A stretch of 64,000 nt of DNA from Blattabacterium cuenoti (GCF_014251275.1 NZ_CP059183.1:268501-332500); one strand, 5' to 3'. Numbered from the stretch's first letter, positions 1 to 9,395 are shown. Translations and numbers: made by a program. The notes: generated by a model not told the origin, from the letters alone.

Positions 1-694
1 TTTGTGCATATACTACATTGTAATTTAGATCTTCAAATCCCAATAAATTAGTAGTCATTTTCCTATTTAAAGGTAAAGAAGTCCCATACCCAGCAGCTGA
101 TCCTAAAGGATTTTTATTTACAATTCTATAAGCAGTACGAATTAGCAGTAAATCATCTATTAAACTTTCTGCATATGCTGCGAACCAAAGCCCAAAAGAA
201 GATGGCATTGCTATTTGATGGTGGGTATAACCTGGCATTAATATATTTTTATATTGTTCACTTAACTTTAATAACAAATCAAAGAATGAATTTGTAAGTA
301 AAACTATTTCTTTTATTTCTGTACGAACAAAAAGATTCAAGTCTACTAATATTTGATCATTTCTAGATCTTCCACTATGTATTTTTTTCCCTATATCTCC
401 TAAACGATTCGTTAATAAGAATTCTATTTGAGAATGAATATCTTCTATTCCTTCATTTATTATGAAATTGTTTGTTAATATTTCGTTTATATAAATATTT
501 CTTAATTCTTTAATTATACTTTTGAAGTCTTTTACATTTATCAATCCAATACTATTTAACATTATAACATGTGCTATAGTCCCTAAAACATCATGGGGAG
601 CTAGAAGTAAATCAATTTTAGAGTCTTTGTATGAAGTAAAATTTTCAATTTCTTTGTCTAAATTAATATTAGTTTTTTTATCCCAAATTTTCAC
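1..694 (-). CDS. argH: Argininosuccinate lyase, N-terminal part (cut by window edge)
   Basis: Last step of arginine synthesis, splitting argininosuccinate into arginine and fumarate in the cytosol. The reverse strand reads for about 231 codons without a stop until the window edge, so the C-terminal part, including the usual catalytic serine loop, is not visible. Visible family motifs are HSGRSRNDQ, PGYTHHQIAMPSSFGLW and NPLGSAAGYGTSLPLNR. The start is taken as GTG at 694, giving V-K-I-W-D, which matches the usual M-K-x-W opening; the nearest ATG, at 704, is in another frame. It is divergent from gyrB and lies far from the rest of the arginine cluster at 42.7-54.2 kb. Confidence 0.93.
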   Translation of the reverse strand, partial: MKIWDKKTNINLDKEIENFTSYKDSKIDLLLAPHDVLGTIAHVIMLNSIGLINVKDFKSIIKELRNIYINEILTNNFIINEGIEDIHSQIEFLLTNRLGDIGKKIHSGRSRNDQILVDLNLFVRTEIKEIVLLTNSFFDLLLKLSEQYKNILMPGYTHHQIAMPSSFGLWFAAYAESLIDDLLLIRTAYRIVNKNPLGSAAGYGTSLPLNRKMTTNLLGFEDLNYNVVYAQ

Positions 695-777
695 GTAAAA
701 ACATTTTTTATATTTTTTCTATATTTTCTATATTTAATTTATGAAAATAAGAAAATTTTATAATAAAATTATATTTT

Positions 778-2727
778 ATGATGGAACGAAAAAATAATAA
801 TACTGAAATAACAGATTATACAGCAGATAGTATTCAATCTTTGGAAGGAATTGAACATATAAGGAAAAGACCCTCTATGTATATTGGTGATCTAGGAATT
901 AGAGGATTACATCATTTAGTATACGAAGTTATAGACAATTCAGTAGATGAAGCATTAGCAGGTTACTGTAATAAAATATGGGTAACTCTACACAAAAATG
1001 GATTCATAACTATTTTAGATAACGGGCGTGGAATCCCAATAGAAATACATAAGAAAGAAGGTAAATCTGCTCTTGAAGTAGTAATGACTAAAATTGGAGC
1101 AGGAGGAAAATTTGATAAAAATTCTTATAAAGTATCAGGTGGATTGCATGGAGTAGGAATTTCTTGTGTTAATGCTCTTTCTAAAAGACTTATAGTTACC
1201 ATTTATCGTAATGGGAAAATTTACCAACAAGAATATTTTAAAGGAAATACTATGTATCCAGTAAAATACTTAGGAGTAACTAATATGAGAGGTACAAAAA
1301 TTAATTATATCCCAGACGATACTATATTTTCTTCTATAACATATAATTATGAAATTATAGCTAATAGATTGAAAGAATTATCTTTCTTAAATAAAGGATT
1401 ACATTTGTTTATAGAAGATGAAAAAAACAATATAAAAGAAGAATTTTTTTCTAAAAATGGATTAAAGGAATATATCTATATTATATTAGAAAAGGATCAT
1501 ATTCCTTTAATGAAGGATATTATTTTTATTGAAGGAGAAAAAGATAATACAATTGTAGAGGTAGCAATGGTATATAGTACTTCTTTTAAGGAAAAAATCT
1601 ATTCCTATGTAAATAATATAAATACCCATGAAGGTGGGACTCATCTTTCTGGATTCAGAAGAGCCTTAACAAGGACTTTAAAGAAATACACTGAAGTAAG
1701 TCGATTTGGATCCATTAAAGAGAAAGTAGAATTTACAGGAGACGATTTTAGAGAAGGGCTAACCGCAATTATATCTATTAGAGTAATACATCCTCAATTT
1801 GAGGGTCAAACTAAGACAAAATTAAGTAATCACGAAGTAGGTGGGATTGTGGAGAAAATAGTAGGACAAATGTTAAATAGTTATTTAGAAGAACACCCAA
1901 TAGATAGAAAAAAAATCCTTGAAAAGGTAATGTTAGCCGCTAAAGCTAGACAAGCCGCGAAAAAAGCTAGGGAATTAATACAAAAAAAAATTACCATTAC
2001 AAATTGTATGTTACCTGTAAAATTAGCGGACTGTTCATTAAATAATCCAGAAATTTGTGAAATTTATTTAGTAGAAGGAGATTCTGCAGGAGGAACTGCA
2101 AAACAAGGAAGAGATAGAAAATTTCAGGCAATTTTACCTTTACGAGGAAAAATTTTGAATGTAGAAAAAGCAATACAATATAAAATATTTGATAATGAGG
2201 AAATAAAAAATATATTTACTTCTTTAGGGATTTCTATTGTAACAGATGAAGATAAAAAAATACTAAATATAAAAAAACTTAGATACCACAAAATTATTAT
2301 TATGACAGATGCAGATATAGATGGTAGTCATATTTCTACGTTAATATTAACATTATTTTTCCGTTATATGCAACCATTAATAGAACAAGGTCATATTTAT
2401 ATTGCTACTCCTCCACTTTATTTAATTAGAACTAGAAAAGGATCTCATTATAAATATGCTTGGAGTGATAAAGAACGAGAAAATATTGTTAATAAGTTAG
2501 GGGGAAGAAAAAAGGTTAATGTACAACGTTATAAAGGTTTAGGAGAAATGAATGCAGATCAACTTTGGGAAACTACTATGAATCCTAAAAAAAGAATTTT
2601 GCGTAAAGTAAATATAGAAAATTATTCTGAAGCAGATAAAATATTTTCTATACTTATGGGAGATGAAGTTCCACCCCGTAGAAGTTTTATAGAAAAAAAT
2701 GCTATACGTGCGAAAATAAATGTTTAG
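778..2727 (+). CDS. gyrB: DNA gyrase subunit B
   Basis: ATPase subunit of DNA gyrase, which with GyrA introduces negative supercoils. The 649-residue protein is complete. GHKL ATPase motifs are visible: EVIDNSVDEAL with E50 and N54, DNGRGIP at 81-87 and GGLHGVG at 121-127. The TOPRIM part has EGDSAGG starting at E433 and DADIDGSHI at 511-519, followed by QRYKGLGEMN near 583. Two consecutive ATGs (778 and 781) could start it. It heads a plus-strand run with uppP (16 bases downstream) and truB, so co-transcription is likely. Confidence 0.97.
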   Translation: MMERKNNNTEITDYTADSIQSLEGIEHIRKRPSMYIGDLGIRGLHHLVYEVIDNSVDEALAGYCNKIWVTLHKNGFITILDNGRGIPIEIHKKEGKSALEVVMTKIGAGGKFDKNSYKVSGGLHGVGISCVNALSKRLIVTIYRNGKIYQQEYFKGNTMYPVKYLGVTNMRGTKINYIPDDTIFSSITYNYEIIANRLKELSFLNKGLHLFIEDEKNNIKEEFFSKNGLKEYIYIILEKDHIPLMKDIIFIEGEKDNTIVEVAMVYSTSFKEKIYSYVNNINTHEGGTHLSGFRRALTRTLKKYTEVSRFGSIKEKVEFTGDDFREGLTAIISIRVIHPQFEGQTKTKLSNHEVGGIVEKIVGQMLNSYLEEHPIDRKKILEKVMLAAKARQAAKKARELIQKKITITNCMLPVKLADCSLNNPEICEIYLVEGDSAGGTAKQGRDRKFQAILPLRGKILNVEKAIQYKIFDNEEIKNIFTSLGISIVTDEDKKILNIKKLRYHKIIIMTDADIDGSHISTLILTLFFRYMQPLIEQGHIYIATPPLYLIRTRKGSHYKYAWSDKERENIVNKLGGRKKVNVQRYKGLGEMNADQLWETTMNPKKRILRKVNIENYSEADKIFSILMGDEVPPRRSFIEKNAIRAKINV

Positions 2728-2743
2728 ATTCATTTAATTATTC

Positions 2744-3541
2744 ATGAATTATATTCAATCTATTATATTAGGAATTATTGAGGGAATAACAGAATTTTTT
2801 CCTATTTCTTCTACAGGACATATGATAATTGCTGCTACTATAATGGGAATACTAGAAAATAAAATAACAAAGTTATTGGTTATTTCTACTCAGATTGGAT
2901 CAATTTTATCAATAATATTTTTATATAGAAAGAAAATATTTGTTAAAAAATTAGATTTTTACATAAAGATATTTATAGCAATTTTACCAATAGGAATTAT
3001 TGGGTTATTAGTCCAAAAAAAAATTAATTTTTTTTTGGATAACCCCATTGTAGTTGCTTTATCACTTTTTATTGGAGGATTAGTGATTTTAAAATCTGAA
3101 GATATTTATGATAAAAAAGTTTTTTGCGAAAAAAACAACTGTATAACTTATTATAAATCTTTTATAATAGGATTATTTCAATGTATTTCTTTGATACCCG
3201 GAGTATCTAGAAGTGCTACTACTATTGTTACCTGTATGCTGCAAAATGTTGATAGAAAAAAATCTATTGAATTTTCTTTTTTTTTATCTGTTCCAGTTAT
3301 TGTAATTGCTACATGTAAAAAATTATTTGATTATTATTTTCAATTTGATTATTTAACCATTGATTTTTTCAAAGAAATTAAAATGATATTGTTAGGGAAC
3401 CTAGTTTCTTTTATGACTTCTCTGGTAACTATCAAATATTTTATGAAATACTTAAAAAATAACAATTTTAAATTATTTGGATATTATAGAATTTTTTTAG
3501 GTATTTTTTTTATTGTAAGACATTATTTAATTAATTTATAA
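2744..3541 (+). CDS. uppP: Undecaprenyl-diphosphatase (BacA/UppP)
   Basis: Inner-membrane enzyme that dephosphorylates undecaprenyl diphosphate to recycle the lipid carrier for peptidoglycan. The 265-residue length is normal. The two BacA signatures are present: EGITEFFPISSTGHM at 13-27, and PGVSRSATT near 152-160 with the conserved arginine. Most of the rest is hydrophobic, as expected for a multi-pass protein. The gene starts 16 bases after gyrB and its stop abuts the truB start directly. A perfect 28-base palindrome made largely of A9 and T9 lies inside it at 3012-3039. Confidence 0.95.
   Translation: MNYIQSIILGIIEGITEFFPISSTGHMIIAATIMGILENKITKLLVISTQIGSILSIIFLYRKKIFVKKLDFYIKIFIAILPIGIIGLLVQKKINFFLDNPIVVALSLFIGGLVILKSEDIYDKKVFCEKNNCITYYKSFIIGLFQCISLIPGVSRSATTIVTCMLQNVDRKKSIEFSFFLSVPVIVIATCKKLFDYYFQFDYLTIDFFKEIKMILLGNLVSFMTSLVTIKYFMKYLKNNNFKLFGYYRIFLGIFFIVRHYLINL
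3012..3039. repeat. Perfect 28-base palindrome inside uppP
   Basis: TCC, nine A, TT, then the exact reverse complement (AA, nine T, GGA). A further GGGTTA at 3002-3007 and TAACCC at 3040-3045 could extend the stem after a four-base bulge. It lies within coding sequence and keeps the frame. It could fold as an RNA hairpin or DNA cruciform; no function is shown. Confidence 0.7.
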
Positions 3542-4279
3542 ATGTTTATAAATAATGATTTATCAGAATTCCAAAAAGGAAAAATATTATTAGTAGATAA
3601 GCCTTGGGGGTGGTCATCTTTCAAAATTGTAAAAGAAATTAAAAATTATATTACTAAAATTGGAAATAATAATTCCTTAAAAATAAAAATAGGACATGCT
3701 GGGACACTAGATCCTCTAGCAACTGGTTTATTAGTTGTTCTTACTGGAAAGTTTACTAAAAAAGTGTCGATCATACAAAATTGCAAAAAATCTTATACAG
3801 GAATTATTAAATTAGGATGTGATACATTTTCTTTTGATTCAGAAACTAAAGAGAAAAATTTTTCTTCTATTTCTCATATTAATGAAAAAATGATTGAAAA
3901 TATATCTGAAAAATTTACAGGAGAAATTGAACAATTTCCTCCCTATTTTTCTGCTTTAAAAAAAAAAGGAAAAAAATATTATGAATATGCTAGAATAGGA
4001 AAAAAAATGAATTTTTTAACATCTAGGATCGTAAAAATTTATAAATTTAGTATTTTAAAAATAAAAATTCCCTACATTAGATTTTTTATAGAATGTGGAA
4101 AAGGTACATATATAAGATCATTAGCAAATGATTTTGGTATAGCACTGAAAAGTAGAGCATACCTTCTTTCTTTAAGAAGGGAACGTATAGGTCGTTATTC
4201 TCTAAACAAAAACCATAAAAATTCAAAATTGATTAGATTAAATATTTTACATTCTTTTATATGTTATTTGTGTAATTAA
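3542..4279 (+). CDS. truB: tRNA pseudouridine(55) synthase
   Basis: Converts U55 in the T-loop of tRNAs to pseudouridine. The 245-residue protein has the opening [12 protein letters not shown] and the catalytic motif [15 protein letters not shown] at 51-65, with the nucleophile D57. [14 protein letters not shown] in the second half is also typical. The ATG at 3542 follows the uppP stop without a gap. The 3' end overlaps the convergent rpsP by four bases (4276-4279). The C-terminal PUA domain found in some TruB proteins is not evident; the short form is common in Bacteroidota. Confidence 0.95.
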   Translation: MFINNDLSEFQKGKILLVDKPWGWSSFKIVKEIKNYITKIGNNNSLKIKIGHAGTLDPLATGLLVVLTGKFTKKVSIIQNCKKSYTGIIKLGCDTFSFDSETKEKNFSSISHINEKMIENISEKFTGEIEQFPPYFSALKKKGKKYYEYARIGKKMNFLTSRIVKIYKFSILKIKIPYIRFFIECGKGTYIRSLANDFGIALKSRAYLLSLRRERIGRYSLNKNHKNSKLIRLNILHSFICYLCN

Positions 4280-4614
4280 ATTCTATATTTTTTATACCAT
4301 GCATCAAATCTATTTTTAGATTCTTCAGTAGTAAATGCTCCTTTTTTAACTCCTTCCAATAAATGTTTTTTTAGTAATACTCCACTTTTAGAAAAAAGTG
4401 ATTTAACTGTATTTGTTGTCTGTGCACCTTTAATTAACCATGAAACAGAATTTTTCATTTTTAATATAGTTAAAGGAGGATCTAGATTAGGATTATAAGT
4501 TCCTATTTTCTCAATGAACCTCCCATCTCTTGGAGAACGGGAATCAGCTACAACGATATGATAAATAGGTTTATGCTTTTTACCTATTCTTTTTAAACGT
4601 ATTTTTACAGCCAT
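4276..4614 (-). CDS. rpsP: 30S ribosomal protein S16
   Basis: Small-subunit ribosomal protein of 112 residues, opening with [20 protein letters not shown] and followed by [22 protein letters not shown], both diagnostic of S16. It includes a short C-terminal extension usual for Bacteroidota. It converges on truB with a four-base overlap, so the two genes share their ends. Upstream on the minus strand is a gap of about 110 bases leading to tRNA-Gln on the other strand, so it probably has its own promoter there. No rimM or trmD follows, unlike the classical operon. Confidence 0.97.
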   Translation of the reverse strand: MAVKIRLKRIGKKHKPIYHIVVADSRSPRDGRFIEKIGTYNPNLDPPLTILKMKNSVSWLIKGAQTTNTVKSLFSKSGVLLKKHLLEGVKKGAFTTEESKNRFDAWYKKYRI

Positions 4615-4688
4615 AAATTAAAAATTTTTTAAACATAATAAACATAAAAAGTAAAGACCCATTAAATTTAGGAATAATTATCATGTTT

Positions 4689-4716
4689 TTGAAAAAAAAT
4701 GGTATATATTTACATT
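4689..4716 (+). promoter_or_regulatory. Possible promoter of tRNA-Gln
   Basis: TTGAAA at 4689-4694 and TACATT at 4711-4716 are separated by 16 bases and lie just upstream of the tRNA 5' end. An overlapping TATATTTA at 4705-4712 resembles the Bacteroidota -7 box TAnnTTTG but has no well-spaced TTTG partner. In such A+T-rich DNA this is weak evidence. Confidence 0.3.
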
Positions 4717-4723
4717 TTCCTAT

Positions 4724-4794
4724 AGACCCGTTGTGTAACGGTAGCACAGCAGATTTTGGTTCTGTTAGTTAGGGTTCGAGTCCCTGCGGGTCTG
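4724..4794 (+). tRNA. tRNA-Gln (anticodon TTG)
   Basis: A full cloverleaf can be drawn. The acceptor stem pairs AGACCCG with CGGGTCT, and the D stem pairs GTGT with GCAC. The anticodon stem pairs GCAGA with TCTGT around the loop TTTTGGT, giving anticodon TTG. The T arm is TAGGG-TTCGAGT-CCCTG. The discriminator is G73, as expected for tRNA-Gln. CCA is not encoded. Confidence 0.95.
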
Positions 4795-4855
4795 TTACCG
4801 ATTTGATTTTTATATCCTTTTTTTTTACATATGTTCATATGTTGAATTTTATAAA

Positions 4856-6247
4856 ATGAGTAATGGAATGAAAATAAAAAAAGAAAAAGTTTTGTTTATA
4901 GCTTTTTTAAGTGTTTTATCTTGTGTTTTTTTACATTTTTTCAAAGGTTTTTTAGGATTAGACAAATTCACTCTTTGCATACTAAGATATTTCGTAATAT
5001 CTATTTTCATTCTATATGCTATTTTAAAAAAAGATTTAACTACTTGGATTTTACTATCCATTATTATAGGAATAGAATTAGGATTAGATCAACCAAAAAT
5101 AGCTATAGAACTTAGATTTTTATCTCAAATATTTTTAAGATTAATAAAAACAATCATTGCCCCAATACTATTTTCTACTCTTGTAGTTGGCATCGCTAGC
5201 CATTCAAACATTAAACAATTAGGTAGCATGGGATGGAAATCATTACTATATTTTGAGATAGTAACTACTTTAGCCTTATTTATTGGTCTTATTGCTATCA
5301 ATCTATCTAAAGCTGGAGTAGGGATTGTAATTCCTGAAGGAATAAAAAATCAACAGTTACCAAAAGTAGAAAGTAGATCTTGGCAAGATACCATTCTTCA
5401 TGTTTTTCCAGAAAATTTTACTAAATCTATATATCATGGAGATGTATTGCCTATTGTGGTATTTTCTGTAATATTCGGAATTTCCATGGTTTTTTTAGAT
5501 GAAAAAAAGAGAAGGCCTCTCTTATTATTTGCAGAAAGTCTTTCAGAAATTATGTTTAAATTTACCAAAATAATTATGTATTTTGCTCCAATAGGAGTAG
5601 GATCTGCTATAGCTTATACAGTAGGACATATGGGAATGGATATTTTGTATAATTTATTGCAGTTGTTATTTACACTGTATATTGCTTTATTTATTTTTTT
5701 AATAGTTGTATTATATCCTATTCTTCTATGGATAAAAGTTCCTTTAAGGGGTTTTGTAAAGGCATTAACAAAACCAGTATCACTAGCTTTTGCTACCACA
5801 AGTTCTGAATCTGCTTTACCTTTACTTATGGAGAATCTAGAAAAATTGGGAGTACCTAGAAAGATTATAGCTTTTGTTATTCCTACAGGATACAGTTTTA
5901 ATCTAGATGGAACTACTCTCTACTTATCTTTAGCCACTGTTTTCGTTGCGCAAGCATCTGGAATTCCTTTAAGTTTTAGTAAACAAATATTTATTGGATT
6001 AACTTTAATTTTGACTAGTAAGGGTGTCGCAGGAGTACCTAGAGCCTCTTTAGTTATTCTTCTAGCAACAGTAGCTACTTTTGGTTTACCTACTTGGCCT
6101 ATACTAGCTATAATAGGAATAGATGAATTAATGGATATGGCTAGAACTACTGTAAATGTTATAGGAAATGGATTAGCTAGTTGTGTAATAGCTCGTACTG
6201 AAGGAGAACTAGACGAAAAAAAAATGTTAGACTATAGTGATAAATGA
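4856..6247 (+). CDS. Sodium/proton-dependent glutamate/dicarboxylate symporter (DAACS family)
   Basis: Inner-membrane symporter of the dicarboxylate/amino-acid:cation family (GltP, GltT, DctA), 463 residues. The hallmark motifs are in order: TTSSESALPLLMENLEKLGV, then PTGYSFNLDGTTLYLSLATV with the NxDGT substrate and cation site, then GVAGVPRASLVIL, and finally DELMDMARTTVNVIGNG. The first 80 residues are hydrophobic with two predicted helices. ATG at 4856 is used; a second ATG at 4868 is possible. Substrate (glutamate, aspartate or C4-dicarboxylate) cannot be settled from sequence. In an endosymbiont it probably imports host glutamate or aspartate for amino-acid synthesis. Confidence 0.88.
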   Translation: MSNGMKIKKEKVLFIAFLSVLSCVFLHFFKGFLGLDKFTLCILRYFVISIFILYAILKKDLTTWILLSIIIGIELGLDQPKIAIELRFLSQIFLRLIKTIIAPILFSTLVVGIASHSNIKQLGSMGWKSLLYFEIVTTLALFIGLIAINLSKAGVGIVIPEGIKNQQLPKVESRSWQDTILHVFPENFTKSIYHGDVLPIVVFSVIFGISMVFLDEKKRRPLLLFAESLSEIMFKFTKIIMYFAPIGVGSAIAYTVGHMGMDILYNLLQLLFTLYIALFIFLIVVLYPILLWIKVPLRGFVKALTKPVSLAFATTSSESALPLLMENLEKLGVPRKIIAFVIPTGYSFNLDGTTLYLSLATVFVAQASGIPLSFSKQIFIGLTLILTSKGVAGVPRASLVILLATVATFGLPTWPILAIIGIDELMDMARTTVNVIGNGLASCVIARTEGELDEKKMLDYSDK

Positions 6248-6279
6248 TTGGTAATTAAATCTTTAAATTTAATAAAATA

Positions 6280-7341
6280 TTGTTTTTTTTATATAAAAAA
6301 AAATATCATTTAGATAAACATGGAATAGTTACAAAAAAAAGTAATTCTAATATTGCTTTAATTAAATACTGGGGTAAACATAGTGATAAAATTCAAATTC
6401 CTTTGAATTCATCTATTAGTTATTCATTGGATAAAGTATATACTGTTACAAAATTGATTTATAATATTAAAGAAAAATGTGATAAAAACATATCATCTAT
6501 AAAAGTATTTGTATCTGGAAAAAAAAACTACTTTTTTTTGCAAAAAGTATCAGAATTCTTTCATAGAATATCATTCTACTGTTCTTATTTACGTAATTAT
6601 GATTTTATTATAGAAACATATAATACTTTTCCTCACAGTAGTGGAATAGCTTCTTCTGCATCTTCTATGAGTGCTCTAGCATTATGTATCATGGAAATAG
6701 AAAAAAGATTTTTTACTTACTTTTTAAAAGAAGCTTTTTTAAGAAAAAAAGCTTCTTTTTTGGCCAGATTAGGTTCAGGAAGTGCTTGTAGATCTATATA
6801 TCCTGGATTAGTCGTTTGGGGCTTTCATAAATCCATAAAAGGAAGTAATGATCTTTATGCAATTCCATATCCATACAAAATACATTCTATTTTTACCAAT
6901 TTGATGAATACAATTTTAGTAATAGATGAAACTCCAAAAAAAATATCAAGTTCAGAAGGTCATAAATTAATGAATAATCATCCTTATGCTAAGGAGAGGT
7001 TTAAATGTGCAAATAGAAATATGGATAGTCTTATATCAATATTAAAAATAGGAGATATACAAGAATTTGGAAAATTAATAGAATATGAAGCATTATCCCT
7101 TCATGCTATGATTATGACCTCTAATCCTTATTTTTTATGGATGAAGCCCAATACTTTAAATGTAATTCATACTGTATGGGAATTTAGAATGCAAAGCAAA
7201 AAGAATATCTATTTTACACTAGATGCTGGAGCTAACATTCATCTATTATATCCTATTCAAGAAAAAAACTACATTTTACAATGGATTTATAGTGATCTTA
7301 TAGATTACTGCAAAAAGGTTATTGAAAGTTTTTGTTGTTAG
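6280..7341 (+). CDS. mvaD: Diphosphomevalonate decarboxylase
   Basis: Makes isopentenyl diphosphate from mevalonate diphosphate, with ATP use and CO2 release; a GHMP-superfamily enzyme of 353 residues. Supporting motifs are NIALIKYWGKH at 24-34, PLNSSISYSLD at 41-51, FPHSSGIASSASSMSAL near 116-132 (the GHMP glycine/serine loop) and RLGSGSACRSIYPGLVVWG. No in-frame ATG precedes the conserved N-terminus: the frame is closed at 6256-6258, and TTG at 6280 is the only reasonable start. Its presence implies the mevalonate route to isoprenoids. A 15-bp hairpin lies inside the gene at 6726-6759. Confidence 0.9.
   Translation: MFFLYKKKYHLDKHGIVTKKSNSNIALIKYWGKHSDKIQIPLNSSISYSLDKVYTVTKLIYNIKEKCDKNISSIKVFVSGKKNYFFLQKVSEFFHRISFYCSYLRNYDFIIETYNTFPHSSGIASSASSMSALALCIMEIEKRFFTYFLKEAFLRKKASFLARLGSGSACRSIYPGLVVWGFHKSIKGSNDLYAIPYPYKIHSIFTNLMNTILVIDETPKKISSSEGHKLMNNHPYAKERFKCANRNMDSLISILKIGDIQEFGKLIEYEALSLHAMIMTSNPYFLWMKPNTLNVIHTVWEFRMQSKKNIYFTLDAGANIHLLYPIQEKNYILQWIYSDLIDYCKKVIESFCC
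6726..6759. repeat. 15-bp perfect inverted repeat inside mvaD
   Basis: Arms 6726-6740 (AAAAGAAGCTTTTTT) and 6745-6759 are exact reverse complements around the four-base loop AAGA, followed by TT. The RNA would fold into a long A/U-rich hairpin within the coding sequence. It resembles a weak intrinsic terminator, but nothing shows that it acts as one. Confidence 0.7.
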
Positions 7342-7362
7342 AAATTCAATTCATTATATTTG
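7331..7362 (+). promoter_or_regulatory. Bacteroidota-type promoter upstream of tRNA-His
   Basis: TTTG at 7331-7334 and TATATTTG at 7355-7362 fit the Bacteroidota consensus TTTG / TAnnTTTG with a 20-base spacer. The -7 box ends 19 bases before the tRNA-His gene, giving a short leader. The -33 box overlaps the last codons of mvaD. This is a good consensus match but not proven. Confidence 0.5.
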
Positions 7363-7381
7363 TTTATATGTTGTATATTAT

Positions 7382-7460
7382 GGTGGACATAGCTCAGTTG
7401 GTTTAGAGCATCAGATTGTGGTTCTGAGGGGCGCCGGTTCGAATCCGGTTGTCCACCCCA
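7382..7460 (+). tRNA. tRNA-His (anticodon GTG)
   Basis: The acceptor stem GTGGACA (7383-7389) pairs with TGTCCAC (7450-7456). The extra G-1 at 7382 faces C73 at 7457, the histidine identity pair. The anticodon stem TCAGA/TCTGA holds the loop TTGTGGT, giving anticodon GTG. The T loop is TTCGAAT. CCA is encoded at 7458-7460, unlike the other tRNAs in the window. Confidence 0.96.
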
Positions 7461-7491
7461 TCCCATATTATTTTTACAAATTTTTAATTTT

Positions 7492-8682
7492 TTAAGATAA
7501 TATATTTTTTATTCTTGTAAATGCTTCTATTATTTTTTCTTCTGAAGATGCATAAGAAATACGTATACATTTATCATATCCAAAAGCATTCCCGCTAACA
7601 GTAGCTACTTGACTTTTTTCAAGCAATAGGTTTGAAAATTTATCTGCATTTATAATCAATTTACCATGTATTTTTTTTTCAAAAAATGATGAAATATCTG
7701 GAAAAATATAAAAAGTTCCATTTGGTTTATTAAATCTAAATCCATCAATTTCTTTGATAAGACACAAAACTAAATCTCTTCTTTTTTTTAATTCTTTTAT
7801 CATATATTTTATATCATTTGGATCTGATTTTATAGCAGCTATAGCTGCACGTTGTGCAATAGAATTTGCACAAGATGTCATTTGACCTTGTATTTTATCA
7901 CAAGACTTAGCTAGCCATTCTGGTGCACCTATATATCCAATTCTCCACCCAGTCATTGAAAATGCTTTAGATAATCCGTTTAATGTAATTACTTGAGGAT
8001 AAATCTCAGGAAAGATTGCTATACTAGTAGTAGTAAATTCCTCATAAAAAATATGTTCATAAATTTCATCAGATAAAATCATTATTTTTGGATATTTTTT
8101 GAAAATTTCTGATAAATTTTTTAATTCTTCATAAGTATAAACACTACCTGTAGGATTACAAGGAGTACTAAAAATGAATAATTTTGTTTTATCTGTGATA
8201 TATTTTTCTAATTCTTCTGGATTTATTTTAAAATCATTATTCATTCTTGTAGGGATAATAATGGGATGTGATTCACAAAATTTTACCATTTGATAATAAC
8301 TTCCCCAATAAGGAACTGGAAGGAGCACTTCGTCATCTTTATTTAGCAAAGATAAAAGTACATTCATAATAGCTTGTTTTGCGCCAGTAGACACTACAAT
8401 TTGGGATGGTAGGTATTTTAAATTATTATCACGATTAAATTTTTCACATATTGCTTCTCTAAGATCAAAGTAACCAGAAACAGGTGTATAATAATGATAT
8501 CCATCATCTATGGCTTTTTTAGCAGCATTTAAAACAAAATGAGGTGGAATAAAATCAGGTTCTCCTATACTTAGGTTAATAATATCATATCCTTTATTTT
8601 TTAGTTCTCTAGCTTTTGCGGCCATGGCTATAGTTTGTGAGTAAGATATATTTTGTAAACGATGAGACAATCTATTTTTCAT
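7492..8682 (-). CDS. aspC: Class I aminotransferase, aspartate aminotransferase-like
   Basis: Pyridoxal-phosphate aminotransferase of fold type I, 396 residues, interconverting aspartate/glutamate and their oxo acids, possibly with wider specificity. Key features are SIGEPDF at 38-44, CNPTG at 175-179, SDEIYEH at 204-210 and the PLP lysine K239 in LSKAFSMTGWRIGY. This is the prokaryotic (Thermus-like, Ib) aspartate aminotransferase pattern. In a host-provisioning symbiont it would feed aspartate to lysine and arginine synthesis. A second, distinct class I aminotransferase is at 21353-22507. Exact substrate is inferred from family resemblance. Confidence 0.85.
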   Translation of the reverse strand: MKNRLSHRLQNISYSQTIAMAAKARELKNKGYDIINLSIGEPDFIPPHFVLNAAKKAIDDGYHYYTPVSGYFDLREAICEKFNRDNNLKYLPSQIVVSTGAKQAIMNVLLSLLNKDDEVLLPVPYWGSYYQMVKFCESHPIIIPTRMNNDFKINPEELEKYITDKTKLFIFSTPCNPTGSVYTYEELKNLSEIFKKYPKIMILSDEIYEHIFYEEFTTTSIAIFPEIYPQVITLNGLSKAFSMTGWRIGYIGAPEWLAKSCDKIQGQMTSCANSIAQRAAIAAIKSDPNDIKYMIKELKKRRDLVLCLIKEIDGFRFNKPNGTFYIFPDISSFFEKKIHGKLIINADKFSNLLLEKSQVATVSGNAFGYDKCIRISYASSEEKIIEAFTRIKNILS

Positions 8683-8750
8683 GGATAGATGATTTGAAAT
8701 GAATACAAATCTAAATAAATTTGATTATAAATTTTTAATATCCAATTATT

Positions 8751-9371
8751 ATGGAATTAATTAAAAAATATTTTCCAAATTTATTGAAGGAACAAATACA
8801 TAAATTGTACTATTTAAAAAATTTATATGCATATTGGAATACTAGAATTAACATTATATCTAGAAAAACATTCTATGATTTTTATCAACAACACGTACTT
8901 TTTTGTTTAGGAATAGCTAAAGTCTTTTCTTTTTTTCCTGGGTCATCCGTTCTGGATTTAGGAACAGGTGGGGGATTCCCAGGTATTCCTTTATCTATAA
9001 TTTTTCCATATACAAAATTCACATTAGTAGATTCCATTCAAAAAAAAATTAATGTGGTAGAAAATATTGTACGTGCTATTTATTTAAAAAATGCATATCC
9101 AATTTGTATAAGAGCAGAAAAATTGGACAAAAAATTTGATTTTGTAGTCACTAGAGGAATATCTAATATCAATATTATCCAAAATTGGATAAAAAATAAA
9201 TTTAAACAAAAATCTAGCTATAAAATTAAAAATGGGTCTTTATATCTAAAAGGTGGGGAAATTTCTAATGAAATAAAAAAATTTCCTCATGCAATAGAAT
9301 ATCCTTTAAATTATTATTTTCATGAACCATTTTTTTATACTAAAAAAGTAATTTGGATTTCCAATATTTAG
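8751..9371 (+). CDS. rsmG: 16S rRNA (guanine527-N7)-methyltransferase
   Basis: SAM-dependent methyltransferase (GidB) that modifies G527 in the 530 loop of 16S rRNA. It has 206 residues. The SAM-binding motif VLDLGTGGGFPGIPLS is at 67-82, followed by the second-strand motif FTLVDSIQKKINVVE. The C-terminal part, LKGGEISNEIKKFP, matches the family. The ATG at 8751 is well placed. It is divergent from the aminotransferase gene across a 68-base A+T-rich gap that must contain both promoters. Confidence 0.93.
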   Translation: MELIKKYFPNLLKEQIHKLYYLKNLYAYWNTRINIISRKTFYDFYQQHVLFCLGIAKVFSFFPGSSVLDLGTGGGFPGIPLSIIFPYTKFTLVDSIQKKINVVENIVRAIYLKNAYPICIRAEKLDKKFDFVVTRGISNINIIQNWIKNKFKQKSSYKIKNGSLYLKGGEISNEIKKFPHAIEYPLNYYFHEPFFYTKKVIWISNI

Positions 9372-9395
9372 AAAAATAAATAATTAAAATTATAG

